The position numbers and the translations under genes were made by a program. A stretch of DNA of 64,000 bases from FEN-1139 sp964396375 (GTDB taxonomy: Bacteria > Myxococcota_A > Polyangia > Polyangiales > Polyangiaceae). Location: assembly GCA_964396375.1 (NCBI GenBank), contig CAYNEY010000009.1, positions 52,311 through 116,310 on the forward strand, in the 5' to 3' direction. The notes under the pieces were generated by a model. That model was given only the letters and a program-made list of their open reading frames with translations, was not told the origin of the DNA and ran no database searches. Below, piece after piece: positions 15,523-24,062 of the stretch (positions are counted from its first letter, which is position 1; every line of letters begins with the position of its first letter).

Positions 15523-16893
15523 CTAGAGGTCGAGAACCAGCTTGTCAGGGTCTTCCAGCGCCTCGATCAGGGAGCGGGCGAAGGCCGCTCCCACATGACC
15601 GTCGATAATGCGATGGTCGAAGGAGAGGCTGAGCAGCATCACCTCACCGATCACGATCTGGTCATCCCTCACGATCGGTCGCTTCCTCATCTCATGCACC
15701 CCAAGAATCGCAACCTCTGGGTAGTTGATGACCGGCGTCGCGAACAAACCACCTAGTTTGCCGAGTGAGGTGATGGTGAAGGTAGAACCGCCCAGATCCG
15801 CTGGGGCGATGCGCCCACTCTTCGCGGAAAGACCGAGTCGCGCTATCTCGCGAGCAATGTCCAGGATACTCTTCCGGTCGGCGTCTCGGAGCACAGGAAC
15901 GATCAACCCTTGGTCCGTAGAGGTCGCGATACCAATGTCGAAGCGGGAGGATAGGAGCACCTCCTGCGCCTCGTCGTCGACGGTCGCGTTCAGAGCCGGG
16001 TTGGCCTTGAGCGCCCTCACCACGGCCTTTACGATGAACGGAAGGAAGGTCAACTTCACGCTCGCGCTCTCGGCTAGAGGCGACAGTCGATCCTTGATGG
16101 CCCTCAGCGAACTGACCTCGCACTCGTCGACAAAGGTAAAATGCGCGGCAGTGCGCTTGGAACGCGCCATATTGTCGTAGATTCGCCGGCGGATGCCCCG
16201 GATCTTGACCCGGCTGGAACTACCAGTGTGAACACCCGACGATTCCTCCACCGGAACGCTCGCCGCGCGCTCGAGCAGAGCGGGCGGCGCCGACTGACCC
16301 TGATGTGCCTGCTCGACGTCCCGCGGTGTGACACGGCCACCCTTCCCGCTCGGGTTGACCCGCGCCAGATCCACGCCAAGCTCCCGCGCCAAGCGTCGGG
16401 TGGCCGGAGCTGCAAGAGGCCTCTTCTGCCATGCTTCGGAGGACCTTGCAGCACCCCCTTCGGACAACTGCGTCCCAGGCAGAACCAAGCGGATATCGCC
16501 CACCGCGCTCGCCACTGGTCCCTCATCGTTCGACGTCAGCCCGCCTACTCCGGTTGACTGTTCAACCCCTTCCGCACGCCCTGTCGCCATCGATGCCAAC
16601 GCTGGAGCAACGGCTACAGGGTCCGTCGCGCCGACCTGTGCCGCGTCGTTCCCACCCAAATCAAGAACCACCAGCACGTGACCAACCGGAACGGTCGTGC
16701 CCACCTCGCCGCGCAGGTCCGCGACACGCCCGGACTTCGGGGATGGAATGGTCACGGTGGCTTTATCCGTCATCACTTCGACCATGTCCTGGTTCTCAGT
16801 GACGTCATCACCAACCTTGATCAGCCAAGCTACAATTTCACCTTCGGTGACCCCTTCACCGATGTCAGGCAGTTTGAACTCGAACTTAGCCAT
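15523..16893 (-). CDS. Dihydrolipoamide acyltransferase, E2 of a 2-oxoacid dehydrogenase complex
   Basis: A 456-residue core subunit that carries the acyl group on lipoyl-lysine and passes it to CoA. One lipoyl domain lies at residues 1-80, with the lipoylated Lys44 in MTDKAT. Next are an Ala/Ser-rich linker, an E3/E1-binding domain around 158-195 (ATRRLARELGVDLARVNPSGKGGRVTPRDV), and the catalytic domain with DHRIIDG, where His427 and Asp431 are the expected catalytic pair. The single lipoyl domain plus the flanking E1alpha/E1beta genes favour branched-chain or heterotetrameric pyruvate complexes. It follows E1beta by 97 bases on the same strand. Substrate (branched-chain 2-oxoacids versus pyruvate) cannot be fixed from sequence alone. 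Confidence 0.93.
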   Translation of the reverse strand: MAKFEFKLPDIGEGVTEGEIVAWLIKVGDDVTENQDMVEVMTDKATVTIPSPKSGRVADLRGEVGTTVPVGHVLVVLDLGGNDAAQVGATDPVAVAPALASMATGRAEGVEQSTGVGGLTSNDEGPVASAVGDIRLVLPGTQLSEGGAARSSEAWQKRPLAAPATRRLARELGVDLARVNPSGKGGRVTPRDVEQAHQGQSAPPALLERAASVPVEESSGVHTGSSSRVKIRGIRRRIYDNMARSKRTAAHFTFVDECEVSSLRAIKDRLSPLAESASVKLTFLPFIVKAVVRALKANPALNATVDDEAQEVLLSSRFDIGIATSTDQGLIVPVLRDADRKSILDIAREIARLGLSAKSGRIAPADLGGSTFTITSLGKLGGLFATPVINYPEVAILGVHEMRKRPIVRDDQIVIGEVMLLSLSFDHRIIDGHVGAAFARSLIEALEDPDKLVLDL

Positions 16894-16990
16894 ACAAAGC
16901 TGACTCCTTCCGCTGCTCCAAACCGTTCAGCCATACGCCATCCCCGCCGTGAGGCAAGCCTGGGACGAGCGCCGCCAAAGAAAAGCTCAT

Positions 16991-17968
16991 CTACTCCGCC
17001 TCCGCCAACTCTACGATCGCGGGAACGATGCGGTGCGAGAGCGGCAGGTACTCCTGCTCGAGCGCGTAGGGGAACGGGGTATCGAACCCGGTGACCCGAA
17101 CGGGCGCCGCCACCAGCCAGTGGAAGGCTCTCTCGCAAACCAGCGTGATCAGCTCTCCCGCAAAGCCCCCGGTCCGCGGTGCCTCATGGACCACCAGCAT
17201 ACGCCCCGTCTTCTTCACGCTCTCGACCAGAAGCTCGATGTCGACGGGCCAAAGAGTCCGAAGGTCGACCACCTCGCACTCCACGCCCTGCTCCGCCGCA
17301 CGGTGGGCCGCATCCAAGGCCTCGTAAAGCATGGCACCATAGGCAACGACCGTAACGTCATCGCCTTCACGAGCCACTCGCCCGGTCTCGAGTGGCACTG
17401 TGTACTCCCCCTCTGGCACCTCGCCCTTGGCCGCGCGATACACCCTCTTCGGCTCGAAGAAGATCACGGGATCGGGATCCTCGAGCGACGCCAGAAGCAG
17501 CCCCTTGGCATCGTAGGGATTCGACGGGCATACCACCTTCAGACCCGGAACCTGGATGAACGCCGACTCGGGATGCTGGGAATGGTAGTGACCCCCGCGG
17601 ATCCCGCCTCCGACCGGTGTCCGAATCACCATCTTGGCGCTGTGATCCCCCCCCGAACGGTACCGGTATTTGGCAAGTTCGTTCACGATCTGATCGTAAG
17701 CCGGAAAGATGAAGTCGGAGAACTGAATCTCAGGCACCGGCAGAAGCCCGTACAAGGCCATACCGAGCGCCGTGCCAATAATCCCATTCTCGCTCAGCGG
17801 GGTATCCACGACACGCTCGTCCCCGAACTCATCGAAGAGTCCCGCGGTGACGCGGAACACCCCCCCCACCCTGCCCACATCCTCGCCCAAAATGACCACG
17901 CGGGGATCGCGACGCATCGCCACCCGAAGGGCGTCGTTGATCGCTTGGACCATATTCATCTGTGCCAT
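16991..17968 (-). CDS. 2-oxoacid dehydrogenase E1 beta subunit
   Basis: A 325-residue partner of E1alpha in the thiamine-diphosphate-dependent decarboxylase. It opens with MAQMNMVQAINDALRVAM, then the TPP-contacting VILGEDVG, the VDTPLSENGIIG motif, the PVGGGIRGGHYHSQ substrate loop and the C-terminal VVDLRTLWPVD / VVHEAPRTGG segments. The ATG at 17968 has GGAGA upstream and fits the family start; the longer frame does not. It follows E1alpha by 37 bases. This is the only E1beta gene in the window although there are two E1alpha genes. Confidence 0.94.
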   Translation of the reverse strand: MAQMNMVQAINDALRVAMRRDPRVVILGEDVGRVGGVFRVTAGLFDEFGDERVVDTPLSENGIIGTALGMALYGLLPVPEIQFSDFIFPAYDQIVNELAKYRYRSGGDHSAKMVIRTPVGGGIRGGHYHSQHPESAFIQVPGLKVVCPSNPYDAKGLLLASLEDPDPVIFFEPKRVYRAAKGEVPEGEYTVPLETGRVAREGDDVTVVAYGAMLYEALDAAHRAAEQGVECEVVDLRTLWPVDIELLVESVKKTGRMLVVHEAPRTGGFAGELITLVCERAFHWLVAAPVRVTGFDTPFPYALEQEYLPLSHRIVPAIVELAEAE

Positions 17969-18005
17969 TGAGATGTCTCCAACATACCAAGCGACGACCG
18001 GACGG

Positions 18006-19133
18006 TCAGGGAGCGACAAAGGGCCGGGGGCCACACACCACGGACCTTCGCTGTTCTAGGAGGTGCCAGGGGAGCGTCGCGTACACGTCGTCAAAAAGAG
18101 TCTCGAGGGGTGGTGGGGGGGTAGCTTCGGCCTGATGAACCGCGGCGCGGAAGATCTCGTCGACCTCGGCGATGAGCGCGCTCTCCGCACCCTCGTCCCA
18201 GAGCGCTCGTGCGATCAACACCTCGCGAAAGCGCTGGATCGGGTCATAACGCATCCAGGGCTCGATCTCGGCCTCACTACGATAGCGGTTTGGATCGTCC
18301 GAGGTGGTGTGAGCACCCATTCGGTAGGTGATGGCCTCGATCATGGTTGGCCCCAACCCGGCCACTGCTCGCGATAGGGCGCGCCGCGTAACCGCGATCA
18401 CCGCAAGCACGTCGTTGCCGTCGACCCGAATTCCTGGAAGGCCGTAACCATCCGCCTTCTCCGCGAAAGTAAGGGACGCAGTCTGACGCTCCGTCGGTAC
18501 GCTGATCGCCCAACCGTTGTTGCGACAGAAAAATACCGTCGGCACTTTGAATACCCCGGCGAAGTTCAACCCACTGTGAAAATCCACCGAGCTTGTGGCT
18601 CCATCACCGAAGTAGGCGAGCGCCACCTCGCCCGTCTTCATCAGTTTGGCCGCCCAAGCGAAACCAACAGCGTGGGTGATCTGGGTTCCCACCGGCGAAC
18701 TCACTGAGGCCAACCCGATCCGTCGGCAACTGTAGTGGTGAGGCATCTGCCGCGCCTTCACCAGATCGCCGCCATTGCCAAAGACATTGTCGACCAGACA
18801 CTGCAAGGGCAGTCCTCGCATCAATGCCGCACCGAACTCGCGATAGCAGGGGAAGATCCAGTCCCGCGGACGGAGCGCGTACGCCGAACCAATGATCGCC
18901 GCTTCCTCGCCCAGCGACCCAACATGGAACCCGACGCGCCCCTGCCGCTGGAGTTGAATGAAGCGCTCGTCGATTTGGCGCGTCATGACCATGCTGCGAT
19001 AGATGTGCACGAGTTCTTCTGGCGTAAGACGCGGATCGTGCTGCTCGTCCATGCTCCCGTCGTCCAGCATCACGCGCACGACGTCGCTGGATACGGCGGG
19101 TGGGGTTGAGGAACGAAGGGTTGGTGCGGTCAT
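18006..19133 (-). CDS. 2-oxoacid dehydrogenase E1 alpha subunit (branched-chain/pyruvate type), copy 1
   Basis: A 375-residue TPP-binding subunit. TPP and Mg signature: GDGATSSVDFHSGLNFAGVF through CRNN. The phospho-loop region reads YRMGAHTTSDDPNRYR, which matches the branched-chain 2-oxoacid dehydrogenase pattern with its TPP-contacting His. The N-terminal RQIDERFIQLQRQGRVGFH is also typical. The ATG at 19133 has AGAAGG eight bases upstream. It starts the E1alpha-E1beta-E2 cluster, 149 bases after the TerB-like gene. The Glu seen in the SEGD position of many homologues is replaced (SSVD). A paralogue lies at 60279-61394. Confidence 0.93.
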   Translation of the reverse strand: MTAPTLRSSTPPAVSSDVVRVMLDDGSMDEQHDPRLTPEELVHIYRSMVMTRQIDERFIQLQRQGRVGFHVGSLGEEAAIIGSAYALRPRDWIFPCYREFGAALMRGLPLQCLVDNVFGNGGDLVKARQMPHHYSCRRIGLASVSSPVGTQITHAVGFAWAAKLMKTGEVALAYFGDGATSSVDFHSGLNFAGVFKVPTVFFCRNNGWAISVPTERQTASLTFAEKADGYGLPGIRVDGNDVLAVIAVTRRALSRAVAGLGPTMIEAITYRMGAHTTSDDPNRYRSEAEIEPWMRYDPIQRFREVLIARALWDEGAESALIAEVDEIFRAAVHQAEATPPPPLETLFDDVYATLPWHLLEQRRSVVCGPRPFVAP

Positions 19134-19282
19134 TGAGGGATCCTTCTCGGCAAAATGGCCAAATCAGAGCCGTCCCGAGCCTAATCCAGTCACAGGCGTC
19201 ACGTCACCCGCATCCACCCCTGGTGAGGACGATTCTGACGCGGCGCATAGTGGTAGAACCAGAAGAACCACCGGCCTATTCG

Positions 19283-19846
19283 TCAGTCCCGGAGCGCATC
19301 CTCTGCTGCTCGCACCGCGGCCTCCACACTTCCGTCGGGCAGTTCGAGGTGCGCAGCCAGCTGCACCAGCACCTCATGCTCTACCTGGCTCAACCCAGCG
19401 GAGGCGTGAGCGAGCAGCGCCGCGACCCTCAAGGTCTCGCCGCGATCGGCATCGGCCCGGATGGTGCGTCCAATCATTCGCAGCCTCCGCTCCCGACCAT
19501 CCTCGGCCAGCTGCCGGCTCAAGTCCTCGATCAGAGCACGGATCTGCTGGTCGTTGACTCGTCCGAGGGAGACCTCGCGCACCAGGCGTCCAAACATGTG
19601 GCGCTCGTCGGCGTCGAAGTGCCCGTCGGCATTCGCGACCAGAAATGCGCTCTCGATGATCGCCTCGAACAACAGCGGGGCATCCGCCGAATTCTCCTGC
19701 CCGAGCCTCGGCGCGTAACCCATGGCCGCCGCCAGGAGCGCGGGCTCACACTCGGGCTCGCCTTCCGCGTGGCCCGATGGGCGAACGCTCTCGGCGAGTC
19801 GAAGAAGCAACTCCTCCGAAGTGCTAGGGCGATCGGGAGCAGTCAT
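19283..19846 (-). CDS. TerB-like helical protein
   Basis: A 187-residue soluble, helix-rich protein. The segment ESAFLVANADGHFDADERHMFGRLV, with its acidic DGHFDADE turn, and the later LRVAALLAHASAGLSQVEHEVL repeat the two-fold pattern of TerB/DUF533-type proteins, where the acidic residues bind metal. Function in this family is poorly known (tellurite-resistance-associated and stress proteins). A GTG at 19888 would add 14 residues; the ATG at 19846 was preferred. It lies about 45 bases after lipA and before the E1 genes, so it may be co-expressed with lipoate-dependent metabolism; a role there is speculation. Confidence 0.6.
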   Translation of the reverse strand: MTAPDRPSTSEELLLRLAESVRPSGHAEGEPECEPALLAAAMGYAPRLGQENSADAPLLFEAIIESAFLVANADGHFDADERHMFGRLVREVSLGRVNDQQIRALIEDLSRQLAEDGRERRLRMIGRTIRADADRGETLRVAALLAHASAGLSQVEHEVLVQLAAHLELPDGSVEAAVRAAEDALRD

Positions 19847-19891
19847 AGTTGGCCCCGTGAGGGTAGCTGACCTCCGGTGCTTTGTCACCCG

Positions 19892-20812
19892 TCACCGGTC
19901 CTCTGGTTCCATCGGCTGCTTGGCAAGAACAAACAGCTCCAGCGCCTGGAAGCTCGAACGCACCAGCGGACCCGAGGCCACCGCTAGAAACCCGAGTTCT
20001 TCACCCCAGCGCTGGTACTCGGCAAACTGGCTCGGCTCGACGAACCGCTCCACACCCTTATGCTTGGGACTCGGCTGCAGATACTGCCCAATGGTCAGAA
20101 GGTCCACCCCGACCTCGCGAAGATCGGTGAGGGTTGTCCTCACCTCGTCGTCGGTTTCACCGACTCCCACCATCAAGGAACTCTTGGTGAATCGCACTCG
20201 TCCACTTTGCTTCACGTGACGCAGGACCGCGAGCGAACGGGTGTACTCGCAGCGTCGGTCACGCAGCAGCGAGGTCATCCGCTCCGTAACCTCGATGTTG
20301 TGGCCGAAGACGTCGGCCCCGGAACACAACACGCAGTCCACGTCCGTGAGCCTGCCACCGAAATCTCCGACCAGCGTCTCGACGGTGATGGTTGGGCACC
20401 GCTGCTTGATGGCCACCACCGTATCTCTCACCTGCGAGGCTCCGCCATCCGTAAGGTCGTCACGGTCGACCATGGTCAGAACCACATACTCGAGCGAAAG
20501 CTCTCGGACCGCTTCCGCGACCCGCTCCGGCTCACTTGGATCGAGCGGGCTCGGTCGCCCGCTCGTCACCGCGCAGAACCGGCATCCGCGGGTACAGACG
20601 TCACCAAGGAGCATGACCGTGGCCGTCCCCGCCGACCAGCAGGTTCCCACGTTTGGGCACCGCGCCGACTCACAAACCGTGGGGAGCCTGAGGCGCCGCA
20701 ACAGGGCCTTCACCTCCGCATAGCGCTCACCGCCCGGCGCGCGAACCTTGAGCCAAGACGGTTTGGGCTGGAGCTTGACCAGTCGCTCGGGCACGACGAT
20801 TGGGTGTGTCAC
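19892..20812 (-). CDS. lipA: Lipoyl synthase
   Basis: A 306-residue radical SAM enzyme inserting two sulfurs into octanoyl-protein to make lipoyl groups. The auxiliary cluster cysteines are C47, C52, C58 (CESARCPNVGTC) and the radical SAM cluster cysteines C73, C77, C80 (CTRGCRFC). The C-terminal RSSF motif that supplies the serine ligand is present (LVRSSFQA). Its start overlaps the mtnA stop by 4 bases. It lies just before the E1/E2 genes, whose E2 needs lipoylation, a sensible functional grouping. No lipB gene was seen nearby. Confidence 0.97.
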   Translation of the reverse strand: MTHPIVVPERLVKLQPKPSWLKVRAPGGERYAEVKALLRRLRLPTVCESARCPNVGTCWSAGTATVMLLGDVCTRGCRFCAVTSGRPSPLDPSEPERVAEAVRELSLEYVVLTMVDRDDLTDGGASQVRDTVVAIKQRCPTITVETLVGDFGGRLTDVDCVLCSGADVFGHNIEVTERMTSLLRDRRCEYTRSLAVLRHVKQSGRVRFTKSSLMVGVGETDDEVRTTLTDLREVGVDLLTIGQYLQPSPKHKGVERFVEPSQFAEYQRWGEELGFLAVASGPLVRSSFQALELFVLAKQPMEPEDR

Positions 20813-21900
20813 ATTCCGGAGGGTAGCGCGTTTGGCTCGAGGCGCGAGAGCTGAATCAGAGCCGACTCCGTAAGCGGCTCGGCTACCCCCCGCTCCGTGA
20901 AGAGCGCGCGGACCAGACGCGCGTCGGTTACGTCAAATGAGGGATTGAACACACCCACCCCCTCGGGAACGATGCGTTGCCCCCCGAGGTGCGTGACCTC
21001 GACGGGCGGGCGCTCCTCAATCACGATCTGTTCGCCAGACATTGTATCCAAATCCACCGTACTGAACGGCGCTGCCACGTAGAAGGGAACACCGTGATGC
21101 TGCGCTGCGCACGCCAAATGGTAGGTGCCGATCTTATTAGCGACATCGCCGGAGCGCGCGATTCGATCGGCTCCCACCACCACACCATCAATCTTGCCCG
21201 CCCGCATCAACGAGGCGGCCACCCCATCGGTGATCACCGTAACCTCGAACCCATCCCGAGCCAGTTCCCAGGCGGTGAGCCGCGCGCCCTGCAACCAAGG
21301 CCGGGTCTCGTCGGCGAAGACGCGGACCCGCTTGTTCTGCTCACGGAGCGCACGGATGACACCGAGCGCAGTCCCGAATCCCCCAGTCGCCAGCGCCCCG
21401 GCGTTGCAGTGGGTGAGGACCGTCGCCACAGACGAAAAGCGCGCAGCCCCGAGATGTCCAAGCACTCGGTTCGCCGCGACGTCCTGCCGATGTAGCGTGC
21501 GCGCCGCCTCGGCCAGCCGCGCCACCCGCGTCTTGTGCTCGCTCGAGTCGTCGAGGGCCACCACCCGCCGCATCTGTTCGACGGCCCAGCGCAAATTGAC
21601 CGCGGTAGGGCGCGCGGTCGCGATCCGCTCGAGCAACTCGTCAAAGCCTTGTTGTGAGCCTGCCTCCGCTGCCGCAAGCACGCAACCATACGCGCCGGCA
21701 ATCCCGATGGCTGGGGCACCGCGCACCCACATCTCACTGATGGCAGCCGTCAACCTCTCGACCGTGCGCACCTCCCGGTACTCCTCGGCATCAGGAAGCC
21801 TACGCTGATCAAGGATCCAGATCCGGTCGTTCTCGGGGGCGAGTTCGACCGCGGAATAGCTGGCCTGAGAGAGGGGAGCGGGATGGGGAAGCTGGCTCAT
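20809..21900 (-). CDS. mtnA: S-methyl-5-thioribose-1-phosphate isomerase
   Basis: A 363-residue isomerase of the methionine salvage pathway, related to the eIF2B family. Recognised by the N-terminal VRGAPAIGIAGAYG, the THCNAGALATGGFGTALGVI stretch containing the catalytic Cys, and VVVGADRIARSGDVANKIGTY with the catalytic Asp. Length is normal. It overlaps gatB upstream and lipA downstream by 4 bases each. No other methionine salvage gene is nearby, so its operon position appears opportunistic. Confidence 0.93.
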   Translation of the reverse strand: MSQLPHPAPLSQASYSAVELAPENDRIWILDQRRLPDAEEYREVRTVERLTAAISEMWVRGAPAIGIAGAYGCVLAAAEAGSQQGFDELLERIATARPTAVNLRWAVEQMRRVVALDDSSEHKTRVARLAEAARTLHRQDVAANRVLGHLGAARFSSVATVLTHCNAGALATGGFGTALGVIRALREQNKRVRVFADETRPWLQGARLTAWELARDGFEVTVITDGVAASLMRAGKIDGVVVGADRIARSGDVANKIGTYHLACAAQHHGVPFYVAAPFSTVDLDTMSGEQIVIEERPPVEVTHLGGQRIVPEGVGVFNPSFDVTDARLVRALFTERGVAEPLTESALIQLSRLEPNALPSGM

Positions 21901-23348
21901 TCCCCGTTCCCCCGAAGAAGCTCGCCCAAGATCTCGTTCACCGATTTGGGATCCGCTGAGCCTTGGGTGGCTCGCATGACTTGCCCCACGAAATACCCCA
22001 TCAATCCCTGCTTCCCACCGCGGTACTGCGCCACCTGGCTCGGGTTCCGAGTCACTACCTCCGAGCAGATCTGCCGCAGTGCTGAGAGATCCGAGACCAC
22101 ACGCATCCCACGCTCTCGTGCGACTTCACGAGGGGAGAGCGAGGAGCCCTCCACCGCCGCATGCAGCTCCTTGGCCTGCTTCCCGCTGATCTCGCCATCC
22201 TTCACCAAGAGCAAGATCTCGGCAACCTGGAATGGCTCCAGGGGGAAGCTTGCGGAGAGACCATGAAAGCGCGCACCGCGCAGCACCTCCGTCAGAATGT
22301 AGTTCGCCGCTCGTTGGGCGTCGCCAACCGCGGCATTCACGGTCTCGAAGTACTCCACCAAGCGAGGATGCTGGGTCAGCGTCGCTGCCACCGCAGCCGG
22401 TAGCCCGAGCTCAGCCACGAAGTGTCGACGCCGATGCTCTGGGAGCATGGGTAGCGAGCGCCGCTCATGCTCGATCATCGCCTCGGTCACCACCACCAAA
22501 GGGAGATCGGGCTCCGGGAAGTACCGATAATCATGAGCCTCTTCCTTGCTACGCAACGAGTGCGTGCGGCCCGTATCTGGATCGAACGAGCGTGTCTCCT
22601 GAATCACGGTGCCACCCCCGTCGAGGACGGCAGTCTGTCGAATCACCTCGACTTCGATGGCGCGCTGTACGAAACGAAAGGAGTTCAGATTCTTCAACTC
22701 GGTCCGAGTTCCATACTCCACCTGCCCATAGGGTCGCAGAGACACGTTGGCGTCACAACGCAGGCTCCCCTCCTCCAGATTGCCGTCGTTGACCCCGATC
22801 TGCATCAAGATCTCACGAAGCTGCCGCATATACGCCGCAGCCTGACTGGCCGAGCGAAGATCGGGAGCCGACACGATCTCAATCAGCGGCACGCCGGCCC
22901 GATTCAGATCCACCAGCGAATCCCCTCCCATTCCGTGCACGTTCTTGCCAGCATCCTCCTCGATGTGGATCCGAATGATGCCAACGCGGAGCGTTCCATC
23001 CTCGAGAGGCACGTCGAGATGACCATCAACCACGATCGGCTCCTCGTACTGGCTGATCTGGTAGCCCTTCGGCAAGTCGGGATAGAAATAGTTCTTCCGC
23101 GCGAAGACACTCCGTGGCTGCACGGTGCAGTCGAGAGCGAGTCCAGCTCGGATCGCATACCTCACCGCCTTCTGGTTCAGGACCGGCAACGTCCCGGGGA
23201 GTCCCAAACACAACGGACAGACATTCACGTTTGGTCCCTGCCCAAACCGAGTGGAGCACCCACAGAAGAGCTTGCTCTCGGTGAGGAGCTGGGCATGAAC
23301 CTCGAGACCTATCACAACCTCATAGCGCGAAGACACGAACCTCCACAT
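21897..23348 (-). CDS. gatB: Aspartyl/glutamyl-tRNA amidotransferase subunit B
   Basis: A 483-residue kinase/transamidase subunit that with GatA and GatC converts mischarged Glu-tRNA(Gln) or Asp-tRNA(Asn). It shows YEVVIGLEVHAQL, CPLCLGLPGTLPVLN, the KNYFYPDLPKGYQISQY signature, EEDAGK, DLNRAGVPLIEIV and a C-terminal helical YqeY-like tail domain. The chosen ATG (23348) gives the normal length; the frame is open upstream but unconserved. gatA and gatC are not in the window. Its stop overlaps the mtnA start by 4 bases and it begins 58 bases after nuoI. Confidence 0.96.
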   Translation of the reverse strand: MWRFVSSRYEVVIGLEVHAQLLTESKLFCGCSTRFGQGPNVNVCPLCLGLPGTLPVLNQKAVRYAIRAGLALDCTVQPRSVFARKNYFYPDLPKGYQISQYEEPIVVDGHLDVPLEDGTLRVGIIRIHIEEDAGKNVHGMGGDSLVDLNRAGVPLIEIVSAPDLRSASQAAAYMRQLREILMQIGVNDGNLEEGSLRCDANVSLRPYGQVEYGTRTELKNLNSFRFVQRAIEVEVIRQTAVLDGGGTVIQETRSFDPDTGRTHSLRSKEEAHDYRYFPEPDLPLVVVTEAMIEHERRSLPMLPEHRRRHFVAELGLPAAVAATLTQHPRLVEYFETVNAAVGDAQRAANYILTEVLRGARFHGLSASFPLEPFQVAEILLLVKDGEISGKQAKELHAAVEGSSLSPREVARERGMRVVSDLSALRQICSEVVTRNPSQVAQYRGGKQGLMGYFVGQVMRATQGSADPKSVNEILGELLRGNGE

Positions 23349-23406
23349 ATCCAGTGGATGAGAGGCCGTCAACTCGCCTCGCCGGCCGAGCCTGATCGCG
23401 CTTGGG

Positions 23407-24060
23407 TCAGTGCTGTTTTCGCTCGCGATCGATCCCAGGATGGGTCGGATCGCCGGGCTCGTGCCGAGGATTCTCTGTACTCCGTTCGCCGTCCCGACCC
23501 GGGATTTCCATGAGCAGTTCACGTTCGAACAAGAACTGATCCCGTGAGTCGTAGGGCACAGCATGCATCCCGGTGTCCATACGGATGGCGTCGCAGGGGC
23601 AAGCCTCCACACAGTAGCCGCAGAATATGCAGCGCAGCTCGTCTATGACGAAGCGTGCCGGATACCGTTCGTACCCGCGCCGGGCATGTCCCTCCGGGTA
23701 TTCGGACGGTTCGATGTGGATGCACTGAGCTGGGCAGGCCGTCGAACAACACAGGCAGGCGACACACCGCACTGAGTCATCAGCCCGGCGTGTCAGCCGA
23801 TGCAGACCTCGGAAGCGCTCGGCGTAGGGCCGGCGCTGTTCGGGATAACTCACCGTGTTGATACCGGGGTTGACCGATTCGATGGTGGGATCGAGGCGCT
23901 GGCCCAGCGCCCACTCCTTCGTGTTCTGAGCGAAGTGCCGGGCAGTGATGCCAAGTCCGCGGGCAACCTCAGGCAAATACGACTGAACAGCCAGGGGGCG
24001 TTCAGGTCGTGCCACCACCTTACCCACGATCGATCCCACGGTAGGTGTCTTTCGTTCCAT
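23407..24060 (-). CDS. nuoI: NADH-quinone oxidoreductase subunit I
   Basis: A 217-residue peripheral-arm subunit carrying two [4Fe-4S] clusters (N6a, N6b) that pass electrons towards NuoB. Both ferredoxin motifs are complete: CVACLCCSTACP and CIFCGYCVEACP. The C-terminal 30 residues are a charged tail. ATG at 24060 sits two bases after the nuoH stop. No further nuo gene follows, unlike the usual nuoIJKLMN order. Confidence 0.96.
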   Translation of the reverse strand: MERKTPTVGSIVGKVVARPERPLAVQSYLPEVARGLGITARHFAQNTKEWALGQRLDPTIESVNPGINTVSYPEQRRPYAERFRGLHRLTRRADDSVRCVACLCCSTACPAQCIHIEPSEYPEGHARRGYERYPARFVIDELRCIFCGYCVEACPCDAIRMDTGMHAVPYDSRDQFLFERELLMEIPGRDGERSTENPRHEPGDPTHPGIDRERKQH

Positions 24061-24062
24061 GG

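Noticed and set aside
19283..19846. Tellurite-resistance operon
   Set aside because: Only one TerB-like protein is present and its neighbours are lipA and E1alpha; no TerC, TerD or TerZ-like gene is nearby.
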